Assembly (NCBI RefSeq): GCF_964340395.1
Contig: NC_135560.1
Coordinates: forward strand, 6,604,598-6,668,597
Reading direction: 5' to 3'
DNA length: 64,000 bases
DNA from: Glandiceps talaboti
Taxonomy: Eukaryota; Hemichordata; Enteropneusta; Spengelidae
Shown: positions 1 to 14,100 of the stretch, in pieces
Position numbering within the stretch: the stretch's first letter is position 1
Layout of the letters: each line of letters starts with the position of its first letter
Translations under genes and position numbers: made by a program
The notes under the pieces: generated by a model
The model's database searches: none
Seen by the model: the letters and a program-made list of their open reading frames with translations, nothing else
Told to the model about the DNA's origin: nothing

Positions 1-3000
1 TCTTTTTTCATTTATTTTGTTTTCAATACAAAATGTATTGGCTTTTAACAGAATTTATTCTAATAATTTAATAAATTTGGTAATTAGATAAAATGTTCAA
101 GGCATCATTTTATAAATTACTAATCTGATTACCTTTCATTCCTATTGAAACACTAACTATTACATTTCTGGAGGCTTTCCTGTTTGAATTATCCACTACT
201 TTGCTATATAGCATTTTACTTTCACTTGATATTCCAATTGGTTCTCTATTGGTCAAAGCTTTTACTGTGTTTAAAGGACATTTACTTTTTTAAAAACTGT
301 GTGTGTGTAAAGTTATAGAAATTTAAATTAATTCCACAATTTTGATCGGATAATTTTTAAAACATTTCATCTCACTTTTACTTCTTTCTTCAATTTTCCA
401 TAGCTCATGCACCTTTCTCTTCTTCTTTTTTTAAATACTTCTAGCCTGTCTCAGATCATAGAAAATGCAAAAGTTGAAGAAGACAAGACTTGTTGTGTTA
501 TCCAATCTATACACACAAGCGTCCCTAGCTTTATCTGTCTTTCTCATTTCATTCAGTGTCACACCAACACACTTTGACACTTTAGGAGATGTGTACTTAA
601 ACACTTCTATAAAACAAATACATATATAAGCCTTGTTGATATTCACAGCTAGATACAATTAATAATACCTGTTGCATGGCAACAGCTTGAAAAACAATAT
701 CACTGACAACAGTTCTGAAATTTATTCAGTCCATGTGAATGATCACGATCAGAGTAGAATTCAACTAAGTTAAGTCATCAATCTAAAACACACACATAGA
801 CTTAAACTACATATCAAAGATCAATTTGTGCTAGATAATTTCTCATTCAGATGTACACTCTATCTGTCAGTGATGTTATGTAGAGGGTTATTGTCAGAAA
901 CTGCATCATTAAATATTATGATCCTGAGAGATGACCTTGCGCGTAATACCATTTTTTTTATCTGATGCTATACTTCCTATTATCATTATAATTATTTTAA
1001 ACTGCTAAAAAAATGTAGTCTTCAGCTAGTTCTTAAAGGCCAATTTTAACTAATTACTGACTGGGATATTGTGTTCACGTACAAGATGACATTTTTGCAT
1101 TTTCATTTTCCAGTGTAACAAGCAAAAATAAGTCTTAAAGAATGAAAATTTCCAGGTTTACACCGTGTGTGTGTGTGGATGGATGGATGGCTGATGAATT
1201 GATGGAAGGACATATATATGCATGCATAAAACACTGAAGTTGTGTGTGTGTGTGTGTCGGTCGGTGGGTGGGTGGGTGTATCTGTCTGTTTGTGTATGTG
1301 TTTGTGGATGGATGAATGGATGGATGGATGAACGGTCATCATCATCATCATCATGTAAGTATGTATGTATGCATGCATGCATAACACATTCAAGTTGTCT
1401 TTTATATACTTCAATAAATATTATGTGATACAGTGAACCCTTATTGTAAATTACTATTAGTTATTGCAAATTATGTAAGGCTGATATCATAAATGATGTC
1501 ATTATCACAAATTACCTTTGAACAGAATGACAAATCTACATACTTTTATCACAGTTTCCTAAAATTAAAATATATATGGGGGTCATTCAAAATCATAATT
1601 GCCTTCATAGAAGATATGTTATACAAATATGTATTCTTAACAGATTTCAACCTATTTATCATTTAGTTTTAAAATCATAGTGTTCAACACTGTAACATAT
1701 TGAAGAAAACAGCTGATTTGTAAAGATTAAGTGTCCACCATTTAAAATATTAATTTGATTCATACAAGAGTATAATAACCGACTGCACCATATGTTCAAA
1801 CCAAGGACATAGATTAATTCATGTACTTTAACACAATCACTAATCAGCAAAGAAACAAACAGATTTTTCAGTCATTTTTACAGATACAGAACTATTTGTC
1901 AATGAATGATTCAGCTGATGAACATCGCCAATATGGTGACTACAAATGCTTGTTAATGACGTACAGTGATCTAATTATTGATAATAACATGCTTTTTAAG
2001 GATTTGCGTTATGGTTAATGAGGGGAATAAAATAGCAATCTGGTTCCCATGGCAACCTATGACATCTAATCTAGGTATTAAAATCATGCAAATAACAAAC
2101 ACTGTGTATCAAGATAAACCACATTGGACTATTTCTTTTGTTATCATAGGAAGTGTAAAATTAGAATTTCCATTTTCATAATCACTTGAATTACAAGTCA
2201 AAATGTTACAGCAATATTTGGTGACCCAGAAACATAATAATTTAGGAGTAGAATATTTTAGGCCTGCAGTTACTGTTTCCAATCTACATGCATGTAATAA
2301 ATGAAGACTACAAAATCTCTCATAATTCTAGAGACATCAATGTGAAGGTTAATAAAAAGGTCAATTCACTTAAATAATGTGAAAATAGAAGAAAAAAATC
2401 AAGAACTGCACAAAGTTTAAGTCAAGTTCTCACTTTAATTAGACAAAATGCATGCTAGAATTGGATAACCCACACGTTAAGTTAACCTTTTCTTTCACTC
2501 TCCACATTTACGATGAACAAGAGAAACTGTTTATTCATTCCCAACAGCTGACAACTATATCAAAATACACAATGAAATGACCCTAAAAATGGAATTAAAA
2601 TCGAAAAAGAAGGTGCAATGTCTTCATAAGCATACATCCAAATCTCTCCTCTCAAGCATTACTAGTGTACACAGCTGAATAATGGCCTATGCATTTCAAT
2701 GCACCTCAAGAAGGCTATCTTCACAATCTGTCAACCTTCTCAGGTGTTGCTTGGCAACACTGACTTTGATGCTATGTAGTGGTCTAAAAGCCCTGCCACA
2801 ATTCAATATTTCTAAGTAGTCTTGTGGACACTATATATAACAAAAGGCAGTGAATTGCATAACACTCACTCTACTGGTAAAATGTTTGCTCATTCACATC
2901 ATGAACCATAATTTTTAGGCACATATTCTTCAAAGTACTACCACTTATAAAAGTTAATAAATGAATATTCATGGTATCATATACAAGAGCCTTCCTGCCC

Positions 3001-4191
3001 AGCACCCTCTGGTGCATATGCAAAAATATGTATAATTTTAGATACTCCAATTTTTAAATACTAACAATTATCAAATACACATGATTATGATCCCCAAAAT
3101 ATTCCCAACAGCAGCAAGACAGAATATAAGAACATAACATGACTTCAGAAAGAAGTATCTTATATGTCTATATTCAATCAAGGATTTTGGATATTTTGTA
3201 TTTTGTATTTGAAATATCCTTTTTCCAATTAATTTTTCCCTAAGTCTTGTCAAAATAACCCTTTGCCTTTAATACCTTGCCATTTGTGTTAACATTCAAC
3301 ATTATAAATCTATATTCATGTCTTTTTTAACAAACTGGCAGCACTTAATGTTAACAAGCGAATTCATCAAAACCATCTACATAGAACTGATCTTAAAACC
3401 ATCCATTCCAGCGTGAAAAAGAAAATTGTCCCAACAAACTGAAGAAGGTTACCTTTTTAATTATTGATACACAATCAGTTGTAAATTAATTGATGATGCC
3501 AAGGATACTGCTTAATCTAGCTCATTTTCCCTGGCATTAGATTTCCATTATTTCAAAAATTGGATTTGAGAGAGTTTAATAACATACAACACATTACAAG
3601 GAATATACGTATTCAATTATTTATGATTTTTTTTTTACCTTTTTTACTGATTGTGTGACCGAATTAGATGTATTGAATGAGAGCTTGTACTTTCCGGTTT
3701 TTAAAACATAAATATTTGTAAAATGTTCATTTTAATTTTTCAATTGCATTCTTTTTATATATTACTTTTTTCATCTTTTCAGTTGAAAAGTTTTATGGTG
3801 TTGAAGAAATCCCAACACAAAAAAAAAAATTTCTAGATGGATTTTACTTTTCATTAATCTTTCAAAGTCATTTTGTTACTTCTAGGCCATTTCAATCACA
3901 ATTACCCTAAAAACTTACCAAAAAGATTATAGTAATTCAACGAGATATCATTTAAATTTGCCTTTAATCACATCTGAAACAGTCATCAAAAATATATATA
4001 TTGATGTACTAAGATGTGAAAAAACCTGTTAGAATGTGACGTCACATCTCGAAAAGTTGCGAATAAAAATTTGAAGTGATTTGAAAAAAGACACTCTCTA
4101 AACACAGGTCTTGTTACGCTCGAAATATGAGCTCCAGAAAACTTCTTGAATAACTGAAACGAGGTGATACAGTATCAAATATTAAACTTAC
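1..4191 (-). other. Intron of the NCKX (SLC24A) gene, running off the left edge
   Basis: This stretch follows the donor site of the NCKX first coding exon on the minus strand. I found no second NCKX exon in it: the alpha-2 repeat and later membrane segments do not appear in any frame, so they must lie beyond position 1. It holds AT-rich sequence with a short simple-repeat block (TG, GGAT, CATG and CATC units, about 1164-1382). Small open frames here show no recognisable domain. Confidence 0.6.
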
Positions 4192-5058
4192 CTCGGCACG
4201 AGTTTTCAGTTCCTCTTGACTCTTCACCTTACTCACTTTGTTGCGTGAAAATTTTGACTTGACAAATGTTTCCACTTTATAATTGAACTTCATGAACAGT
4301 ACGTAGAGGACATACATACAAAGTAGCGCCAGTGACTCGTACCAGTGGATGTATCCATCATGAAAACACGCTATTAGAACTATAAGACTGAGACTGTAGA
4401 AAAAGACATCCCTGAAAAGAGGCCACCAAGTCAAAACAAGGAGACCCTTACTGAAGACAGCACACATACCAATGACAAAAAGAATATTAAAAACTGCCGA
4501 GCCTACGATTGTACCTATGCCAACATTGCTTTTTGCGAAAAAGACACCGATTATACTGGTGAAGAGTTCGGGTGCACTGCCACCAGCAGCCATGAAGGTT
4601 GCCCCAGCAACATCATCTGAGATGAGAAGTTTATCTGTAATGACACCCAATGAGGGAACAAAGAATTCATCACACACAATGGCTAATGCAACGAACATGT
4701 AAATGAGTCCAAAACAATGTAAAACTACAGCTCCTTGTCGACGTTCTTCAATGGAAAAAATGTCTACCGGATACTGTTTGCCCTCTCCTGTAGTCACACT
4801 GATCTCTGTTGTAGAGATATTGTTTGTTGTTACAAAAGTCGTTGTTGTGTCTGCAAGTAAATGTCTTGATTTGGCCTTCAAATAATTCTGTTCTCCTTCA
4901 AAAAAGTTGCCCGTATCCCAGAAATTCTTCTGTTGTTCTCTATTGCTTTCAATTTGTGCAGTTGAGTAAAGAATGGACACCCATCCGATCCCCATCACAG
5001 TCACCAAACATAAAATCCGGGTTTCGGATAATCTTTTCCGGTGCCTTGTTAGAAGCAT
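4192..5058 (-). CDS. SLC24A: K+-dependent Na+/Ca2+ exchanger (NCKX, SLC24 family), first coding exon, partial gene
   Basis: NCKX proteins exchange Na+ for Ca2+ and K+ across the plasma membrane. This exon encodes residues 1-289. In order: a hydrophobic N-terminal segment (about 15-33, signal-like), a Thr/Ser-rich extracellular loop with an NNIS glycosylation sequon, a membrane segment (about 109-130), the alpha-1 repeat containing [18 protein letters not shown] (the Glu in APEL is a known cation-binding position in NCKX2) and [16 protein letters not shown], then further helices with [10 protein letters not shown] and YVLFMKFN, all hallmarks of NCKX1/2-type proteins. ATG at 5058 has A at -3, and an in-frame TAG lies 21 nt upstream. 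The exon ends at a consensus donor (GAG then GTAAGT, minus strand), just inside the cytosolic loop; a large first coding exon is usual in this family. The C-terminal half (alpha-2 repeat) is outside the window. The subfamily (NCKX1/2 or another) cannot be fixed from this half. Confidence 0.93.
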
Positions 5059-6100
5059 TTTGGCAAATTTTCCTATCTGCTATATACTCTTCCTAAATTT
5101 TCAATTGTTATATAATCCAAAGAAAAGTTCACACACGGATTTGCATGACTATAGTGATGTTTTCTAACTGAATAGAAACAGGTACTGTCCGGGCACATCT
5201 GTGATGGATCACTGCATTGTGTAGAACAAGCAGTAGTCTTATATCCAAACTGCAAAACTACAAGCTGCCTCTATATCGTTCTCAGAAAACGTCATTTAAT
5301 ACCACTGAACCACATCTACAAAAAATAACATATTTGTATATATATATATCACATATTGCATATGAAATACAAATCATGTCCTGTTTTAGTTGTACAGATA
5401 TTCAAAACAGATTATTAAGCTAAACCCTGAATTCAAAATACTGTATGCAGCACTGGTCTTTTTTTTCCAAAAATAAAATAAATGGACATACAAAAACTCA
5501 TGAGTAAGAATGAAATAAAATCGCATAAGCTTATAGTATTTACAGTGAACATCACAGGTATCGACACAAATAACAATTTAAAATTACAATGAAACAGTCC
5601 GTAGAGATATTAAGGCCGACACCACGAGATGTTGCTATCACCTATTTTGCGACAGGCATGAAAATTATGTTACAAATCACACATTTACAGCGGTGTCCGA
5701 CATTTCAATATATACCAGTTTTTGCGAAATATCAAATTATTTCCTTTTCAGTAAATTGTGTCATTTAGTGATACTTATTTAGGAAAAAAGCAGACTGGTT
5801 TCAAAAACTGGTAGATATTTGACGTGACAGTTTGTACATTTGTTGCTGTTAAATACAAGAACAGTGATGGCACGAATATTGAGAATAAAACATAATATTG
5901 ACAGTCTCGAGACGTGCTCGTTTTAACGAACCGCCTTATTTTCATCCATCTGGATGCTCTTCAGACGTCTCCGGAATCGACACCATCTCCAAGGCATCCC
6001 TTTTAATTACGCAACGACATCTTCACGTACCTGACAGATATGGAAATGCTCCTACTGAGCGAACGTTTAAAAAATATAAATTCATATAATATTACACGCA
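5059..6100 (-). other. Candidate 5' leader of the NCKX gene
   Basis: No coding signal is seen between the NCKX start and the CpG-containing interval. On the minus strand, a pyrimidine-rich acceptor ends at 5168 and a good donor (CAG then GTACGT) sits at 6031/6030. A non-coding first exon ending at 6031, spliced to a second exon starting at 5167, would fit. This is inference; no transcript is visible. A 63-codon plus-strand frame (5898-6089) overlaps it and shows no domain. Confidence 0.3.
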
Positions 6101-6850
6101 AGCAAGCATTGGCCGTGCGTTGCGCTTTCACGTTTACATCGTAACGCCGGCAACCGCCAAGACATCATCACCTTGCCTTATGTTGAAACCGTTGACAACC
6201 CAAGAAACGTAACTACAGACATGGTGTTTTAGAAATTCTGACTGTAGAAGAACTAAGGAATGAACAAATCAATTTACCTCTGTAAATTTAACTGTTGTCC
6301 CAACGTCGTAACGTCAATCGTGGGAAAAAATCTGTTAGATACTGACTGTATGCTGTCGCTATATGATAGATGCGAAAATGAATGGAATTGTAAATAGAGA
6401 AATAGCGACGATGACGAGCGTACAGTATTACAAATTTACATATGAAGAGTGAAGTGCGCCTCACACGGTTCCGGCATGTCAGTTTTTGACTTTCCAGGTT
6501 GCTGCACTTAATATGCTTTGTATTTTTCGGGAATATATAGTGCAGATAATGGAATTTTAACCCCATACATCCATTGATGTATTATTAACTACCAAAAGAA
6601 GTCAAATCGTACGTTGGCAGCATAGGTTTATAGCGTACTCCTCGCGAAATTAGTTACATATGCAAACTGCGCAAGCTCAAATATCAGACTTAAGATTCCG
6701 GAAGTTCACGCCGAAAGCAAAGTAGCAGACGCATTAGCTGTTTACCGAAAACAAAGGGAATTATCGAAACTGAGAAGTTGACGTTCCTCTGCTGCTTGCT
6801 GAAATGTCAAACCAATAACCTGGGTCGAGCACAAGGTAAATCGTAAGTAA
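6031..6850. promoter_or_regulatory. Putative bidirectional promoter between NCKX (-) and INTS14 (+)
   Basis: The two genes are head to head. The interval contains noticeably more CpG than the AT-rich sequence around it, and it lies between the possible NCKX leader donor (6031/6030) and a possible INTS14 leader donor (acaag then gtaaat at 6835/6836, or gtaagt at 6843). A CCAAT motif occurs near 6811. No TATA box stands out, which fits a dispersed housekeeping-type promoter. Start sites are not determinable here. Confidence 0.4.
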
Positions 6851-7868
6851 CGCACATCTTTATTTACAAACTTAACCAAACTTACGAACAGAACATTTCA
6901 GCATGGGGTTCTACTTCCATGATCAAACAAAGTGCAGTAGCACAGCAACACACCAATGACATTGACATTGACAGTGTATCAGTCACGTGTTTGCATGTTG
7001 AAGCAGAACATTTCGATTATGCTCGCTACATACAGTCGACTAGTCAGATACAGGCATGGAGCCCGAGGTAGATCTAGAAAGGGCAGAATCAGGCGACTGT
7101 CTCCCACCTGTGCGATCCTGCATAGTGACAGATCAGTCTAGTACAGTACTTAAATATACTCTGTGGATTTACTCCCTGGATGTATGAGTTTATTGAAAAG
7201 ACTGATTTCCTAGAAGAGGAAATGGATGATTGACATATATTCTTGGATATAGATGCATGATTTCCATAAGGTCAGAGTTCATAATGCCAGAAGTCTGATT
7301 GTAATGATGTTGTAATAATCTAGTCATGAATGCCCCTGAAATACATCCATGGTCTGCTGCATTCAGTATTTTGTCTGAAAGCTGTTCTGTAGCTAGCCAC
7401 AGAGTCTGTGTTCTATACCCATATGTATTATGCAAACTGTGATTCAATGCATAGACAATATCACTTACATGTAGGCGTATCCACAGGGACCTGTAATCTG
7501 TGATTGTACTAGAATGAATGAAATTATATCACACTGTATACTAATTTATGCTATAAATGAACATGAGCAGTACTCCATACGTATGTAAGTATATTAATTC
7601 ATAGTAACATCATTTGTATTCATTGTACATGTATAATATGAAGCCATTTGTTTTACAAGGAAGATTACGTGTCCCTGTGGTCTGAAGCAGTTCTGAATGA
7701 TAAGTAGATTATTTTTCTAAATACCACCATCCTGCAAACATGCTTATTCTTTTAGTGATCTATAAATATTGATGTTATCAGGAACATCAGAAAATAACAG
7801 CATCCACCTAGCTGTAAACCTGAATTCACAAAAATATTGATGTTTTTTTCTGATCCCTGAATTTTTAG
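6836..7868 (+). other. Possible 5'-UTR intron of INTS14
   Basis: An acceptor-like TTTTTAG ends at 7868, 29 nt before the INTS14 ATG, so the coding first exon probably starts at 7869. Candidate donors are at 6836 and 6843. The interval between shows no coding potential I can recognise. Confidence 0.3.
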
Positions 7869-7897
7869 GAGTTTTTCACAAGTAAAGCAAAGAAACC

Positions 7898-8122
7898 ATG
7901 CCAACCATAGTGTTAGTAGATGTGTCGTTGTCGATGGCAAGGCCATTGCCACCAACAGATGGAGGAGAAGAATACCAAAGACGGAACCTGGCTAATCATG
8001 GAATCACCAGCTTACTAGAATACATTGCGACACACAGCCGACTGGAATTCACTGCCCTAGCTGTCTACTCCTCTCTATGGGAGCTTATTGTTCCCTTTAC
8101 AAGAGATTACAATGAATTAAAG
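7898..8122 (+). CDS. INTS14: INTS14 coding exon 1
   Basis: Residues 1-75: MPTIVLVDVSLSMARP through the VPFTRDYNELK block. It carries the first half of the VWA MIDAS motif (D8-x-S10-x-S12). The donor after AAG is gtttgt, a weaker form than the GTAAGT/GTAGGT sites of the later exons. Ends in phase 0. Confidence 0.95.
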
Positions 8123-11100
8123 GTTTGTTTGCTATTTCTCTGAAGTCCTAATCAATTCTCAGTACCTGTAATGCCATTTTACCTCATGTTAGAGGATCAA
8201 AATAGAACAAGAAGGTTGACTTATTCTCAGTACCTGTAATAGCATTTTACCTCATGTTAAAGGGTCAAAATAGAACAAGAAGGTTGACTTATTCTCAGTA
8301 CCTGCAATAGCATTTCACCTCACACTAGAGAAACAAGAAGGTTGACTTATTGTCATGTGCACCTATAGTAATGCATGTGAAGCGTGTGGAGTGGAAGTTA
8401 TGGTGTCGAAAATCGATGTTTTGTTATTTCTATGATGTGCCAAGGCAGTAATATTCTATTTCAGGTACTGAGAATTACAAAAAAAACAAAACAATTTCAG
8501 TTGATATGACAGATAAATATCGAAGGCCCAGCTCAGATTAGTATTAAAATTTAGGTGTGATAAAGTTTTCTGGTAGAGCTATAGAAAAAATTGTTTCAGA
8601 AGAAAAGATAATCCTATATAATCCATGTGGCTCCACTGGTTAGATAATATTAATGTCAGTCATGTCATGAGAACCTAGGATTGAAACCTTGGCCTTTAAA
8701 GACAGATAAGAAATGTGATAAGCTCTGTTCAATAAGTTGGGATTAAACCATAATGGGTAGATGTAAGGCCAAAAGAAAAAAATTGTTTGGTTCTGGTTGC
8801 CCTACCCCACCTAGTTTTTCACTACCGACCCTAAACTTTTTTAGACATATTTGAGAAAAAAGAATAATAATATCACGAAAATTGTGAAGTCTCGCCAGAG
8901 ATAGTGGATGCAGAAACTGACATCAACTTAAAAAGACAATATAAAACTGTTCTTCCAATCTGTAATGGCTGTACATCTGTTGGGAAGAAACCAATAACAC
9001 AGAGACCATATGGAAAACAACAGAAAACATAACTACCTAAACTAGACACTCAGACATGAAAAAAAGTAAAATAAGATAAGAAATATATTTATCCCACCTA
9101 TTCTAAAATTTAGCGTAATCAGAACCACACAATACTTTTTTATTAAGCCTAACCTGAAATACAAATGTACCAATCCAGTGACCATTCCTCAGTATTTTAT
9201 AGATTAGGGTGAGCCTATATAATTGAGTTGTGTCTATCTAATTGAACAGTAGTAACTTACTTTCCGTTACTTTATGCTGATGAACTTGGCAGTCTTAAAA
9301 ACAAACATCAAATGCCAAAATTGCGGTAATGAAGTGTAATGTTTATACAAAGTGTGACAGTAAATCTGAGACATGGCACATAGATATGAAATATGTATGA
9401 CAAAATAGACACAAAATATTACAGCCATGATGTGTGTCGTTTCATATTTTTGACAGCATAACTTTACTTGAAACATACAAGACATTTGTATAAACTAAAT
9501 GTGTTAGCAATAAATGTACAGTGGATCAGTAGTGTCTGTGGATATAAAAATAGTTTCTTATACAACTATAAACAACCTTAATACACATCAGCCAAATTAT
9601 TGTATCTTTCATGTGACTTAGTGTTCCATTCATATAGACATTTCAAAAAATAGTTTCAGAAGAAAAGATGATCCTATATAATCCATGTGGCTCCACTGGT
9701 TAGATAATATTAATGTCAGTCATGTCATGAGAACCTAGGATTGAAACCTTGGCCTTTAAAGACAGATAAGAAATGTGATGAGTAACAAGCTCTGTTCAAT
9801 AAGTTGGGATTAAACCATAATGGGTAGATGTAAGGCCAAAAGAAAATAATTGTTTGGTTCAGGTTGCCCTACCCCACCTAGTTTTTCACTACCGACCCTA
9901 AACTTTTTTAGACATATTTGAGAAATAAGAATAATAATATCACGAAAATTGTGAAGTCTCGCCAGAGATAGTGGATGCAGAAACTGACATCAACTTAAAA
10001 AGACAATATAAAACTGTTCTTCCAATCTGTAATGGCTGTACATCTGTTGGGAAGAAACCAATAACACAGAGACCATATGGAAAACAACAGAAAACATAAC
10101 TACCTAAACTAGACACTCACACATGAAAAAAAGTAAAATAAGATAAGAAATATAGCTATCCCACCTATTCTAAAATTTAGCATAATCAGAACCACACAAT
10201 ACTTTTTTATTAAGCCTAACCTGAAATACAAATGTACCAATCCAGTGACCATTCCTCAGTATTTTATAGATTAGGGTGAGCCTATATAATTGAGTTGTGT
10301 CTATCTAATTGAACAGTAGTAACTTACTTTCCGTTACTTTATGCTGATGAACTTGGCGGTCTTAAAAACAAACATCAAATGCCAAAATTGCGGTAATGAA
10401 GTGTAATGTTTATACAAAGTGTGACAGTAAATCTGAGACATGGCACATAGATATGAAATATGTATGACAAAATAGACACAAAATATTACAGCCATGATGT
10501 GTGTCGTTTCATATTTTTGACAGCATAACTTTACTTGAAACATACAAGACATTTGTATAAACTAAATGTGTTAGCAATAAATGTACAGTGGATCAGTAGT
10601 GTCTGTGGATATAAAAATAGTTTCTTATACAACTATAAACAACCTTAATACACATCAGCCAAATTATTGTATCTTTCATGTGACTTAGTGTTCCATTCAT
10701 ATAGACATTTCATAGTACAAAACTACAATGACTGTGTTAATATCGGCAGTGTACTGGATCCACTGATTGCAAGTGTCTAAATGTGTAAGCCATCACAATG
10801 AAAACTGTACATCAACTAAACCACTTGAATAGTATACATGCTGGCACACATATGACTTTCATTTTAGTTTTTGTACCTGTAAAGTGTGCATCAAAACCTC
10901 AAGTGATCTTGAACTCGGCACCTAGACCTAGCTAAGAAGCAATTTGTGAGTAATTGGGTTTCAATATTCATTTTAGTAATAAACATGATAATGAATAAGT
11001 ATAAGGACTAATATGGGGGTTGTTTGACAGTGCTGCTTGGTGTTTGACAACATGTACAGGAAAAACCTTCAATACTCATCAAATGTATGTAATAGTCTAA

Positions 11101-14100
11101 TACATGTACTTGTAGACTAGCATTTGTTGTTTGTCCGAGATGAAGAACAAAACGGCAGACATTTGCCCCCCAAACTGTCTTATTAAATCGATTGATTAAA
11201 CTGGTACATAGTCACTGCATGTACTTAACTATCAGCTACCATGAAAATAAAACTGGTAAAATGCAAATACTACACCAGTCTGTTACTAATGTTTAGTTAC
11301 CATGGCAACCTAGTATCTGGCCAATCTCATTCCTGACTGCATCAGCAATTTTGTCAAATAATTGGAATAGATGTTTAATCTTTGTGATGTACGTACATGT
11401 AACATCTGTTGATTGAATGTGTAATATTATCACTACTGGAGGTCCTTTTGACTATCTGATATCCTTTGTGGTATGGATTTACAACTTTAAGCCCTGGTAA
11501 CTATAACTACAAGCTGTTGCTTGTAGTGAAAAAAAGGTCATTGGTTAGTCCCTCCAAAGTTTTAGTCTACCTATTACAAGATATCCCCATGGAAACAAAT
11601 ACGCACTAAATATATTTGATTTAAATATGTTTATTATGTTAAACTTTTCACAACAAAGTATGTTGGTGAAAGTGTTGGTTGTATCATAGATACTGTATAT
11701 AGTTGCATACATGCAGATGATGACGTAACATACCAAAGGTCAGGGTTTCAATCCCAGGTTCTCACATTAGTGTTATCTTATCAGTTAAAGGCCAGGGTTT
11801 CAATCCCAGGTTCTCACATTAGTGTTATCTTATCAGTGGAGCCATAAAAAAGATTACATAGGATTGTTCTTTTGTTTTGGAACCAACTTTTGCTATAGCT
11901 TTACCAGACAACTGTTTTTCACACTAAAATTTTAATACTTTTTCTGAGAGTGCACATTTATCAGCTATTCAAGTTTACGGCTATACACCCTACATCCTTA
12001 GGAAGAGTCTACTGACTGGGCTACACTGTAAAGTTATGTCATGTTCTGCACCCTTTCCAGTGTGCGATGCGTAGGCCGATGTGTCATGTCATTCTGCACC
12101 AGTTCCAGTGTGAGATAAGTACAAAATGTAGGCCGATGTGTCATGTCGTTCTCCACACTTTCCATTGTTAGCTGGGTAGGCATATTAAAGCACAAGGGTG
12201 CCTATAGTGCCTACAACATGGCTTATCTTGCAGACTATGACGTGGCAAGCCCTAGGTTACAAAATGTAGCTCAGTGCTAACACTACATGCACACAGACTC
12301 TTACACCTCACTACTATGAGTTAACAACTAGAAGTTTCAATTACTACACCAACTTTAAATGTCTGTGAGGCAGTGTGATATTGATAATACCATTGACGTT
12401 GGCAAAGAGTAATACAAGACTAGGGCTGGCACTAATAACATCTCATGGGCATGTATTAGACACTAGAAGTTTTAATACCCACACCAAATCTACATGTCTA
12501 TGATATTGATATACAAGACTAGCTCAGTGCAAACACTAATCTGGCACATGGACCCTACACGAATTTCATGTAGGGTCTATGCTGGCACTAATAATGCCTC
12601 TCTACTGCATGTATGTGATAGCAACCATAGGTATTAACTCCTACATTGTACACCAGCCCTCGGTTAAGGCAAAATTGTCAAATGTACACACCAAACTGAC
12701 ATTGGGCTAACAAATTCAAAATCGATTTGCAAGCTGTACATACACCCAATTACAGTGTAATTTGTAGTGTCAACCCACTCATTAACATTACTACAATATA
12801 TGAACAGTTTGGAACAGTTTCAGCTACTTATTGTTCCAAAAGACTATATATAGTATATTTCATCCATATTTTCATATTCATATTTATGGTATTAATATCG
12901 ATACAGGCCATTCAATCATATTGACTTTCTATAGTGAGACGTCATCAGAACCAAATCATTTTGAGATAACCATGAATTATTCAACAGTAACCTTTCATTT
13001 GTGACTAAAGTAGTTGTAAACATATGACGTCTAACTGAGCAGAATGGTCTGGCATTGAACATTACACGTTTGACGTCTTGGTGGTCTCAGGGGCAAGAAT
13101 TAGTTCTAAATGTATTCTGTTGATGCACCTATAATGACATCCTGTTAGTAGGCTAGTCAGCATCAAAAGTTTGTATGTGTTACTAATACATGACCATGAC
13201 ATTTAGGAGATCAGTCATTTCTAACAGCAAAGGTGATATAATGAGATATTAATTCCAGTATTTTTAGGAAAATATGACTCTTATGAGTGACCTAAGGGGC
13301 CTTGTCAGTTGTCACTATGAGTCACAAGACTCGTAGTGACAACCCTTAGGTCACAGTATTTTCCGGCCGAATGACGTAAAGTATTGGAGAATAACATGAT
13401 AATACCAGTGCCCGTAAAATTGGGGAAAATAATGGCAATTCTGAAGGCTTTGATTAATATTTCAAACAAAACAGACCCAGTGACGTAAAACACATGTTGT
13501 CATGAGTCTATAGACGCATGTTGTCATCACTTACATGTAGAGTAACCAGATTAGGCCAAAAAAAATATCTGGTTCTGGTCAGGGTAAACTTTCTAAAGTG
13601 GTGCGACGACGCAAATTTTTTTTTTAGTAAATACACATTTTTTTGACACTTTACATACTCTGTTCTATCATATTCATCTCTTGAAAAACTTCCTTTTTCT
13701 TCGAAGCAGTTTAGGCTTTGTATTTAAGCAGTCTTGGCATGTAGGGTAGATTTCAGCTGCTTGTTCTCCTGATATCGGGAATAAATAAGGAACGGGAAAG
13801 CAAAAATTATCGAAAAAAAAAGGATTAACGCGAGGGTATTCAGGGCACGCACGCGCTGACCAGAACCAGATATATTTTTTTGGGCCTTATATATATCATG
13901 TTTTCATTAAACTTCGCTCATGCATGGGATAATTAAATATTATTTCCAGTATATTTCTTGGTTCAGCCAAGGAAAATACAAGTGACCTAAAGGGCCTTGT
14001 CACTATGAGTCAAAAGACAAGTATCGACAGATCTCTTAGGTGACAAATCTTTTCCAACAGAACTTAGAAATATATTGTGGAATAATATCATTATACCTGA

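Larger units (their letters stand above)
8585..10711 (+). repeat. 1.06 kb direct duplication (two near-identical tandem copies)
   Basis: Copy 1 is about 8585-9646 and copy 2 about 9647-10711. They differ by a 7 bp indel near 9780 and a few substitutions, so the duplication is recent. Each copy holds the same tRNA-like repeat and the same 383 bp MITE with its TAA flanks. The shared 72-codon minus-strand frame (9267-9485 and 10334-10552) is a passenger and not a gene. Confidence 0.93.

Noticed and set aside
5898-6089. 63-codon frame in the NCKX/INTS14 interval
   Set aside because: No domain; sits in promoter or leader sequence with a better explanation as non-coding.
9267-10552. Two identical 72-codon minus-strand frames
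   Set aside because: Identity is due to the 1.06 kb DNA duplication; no domain, no splice support, inside an intron.
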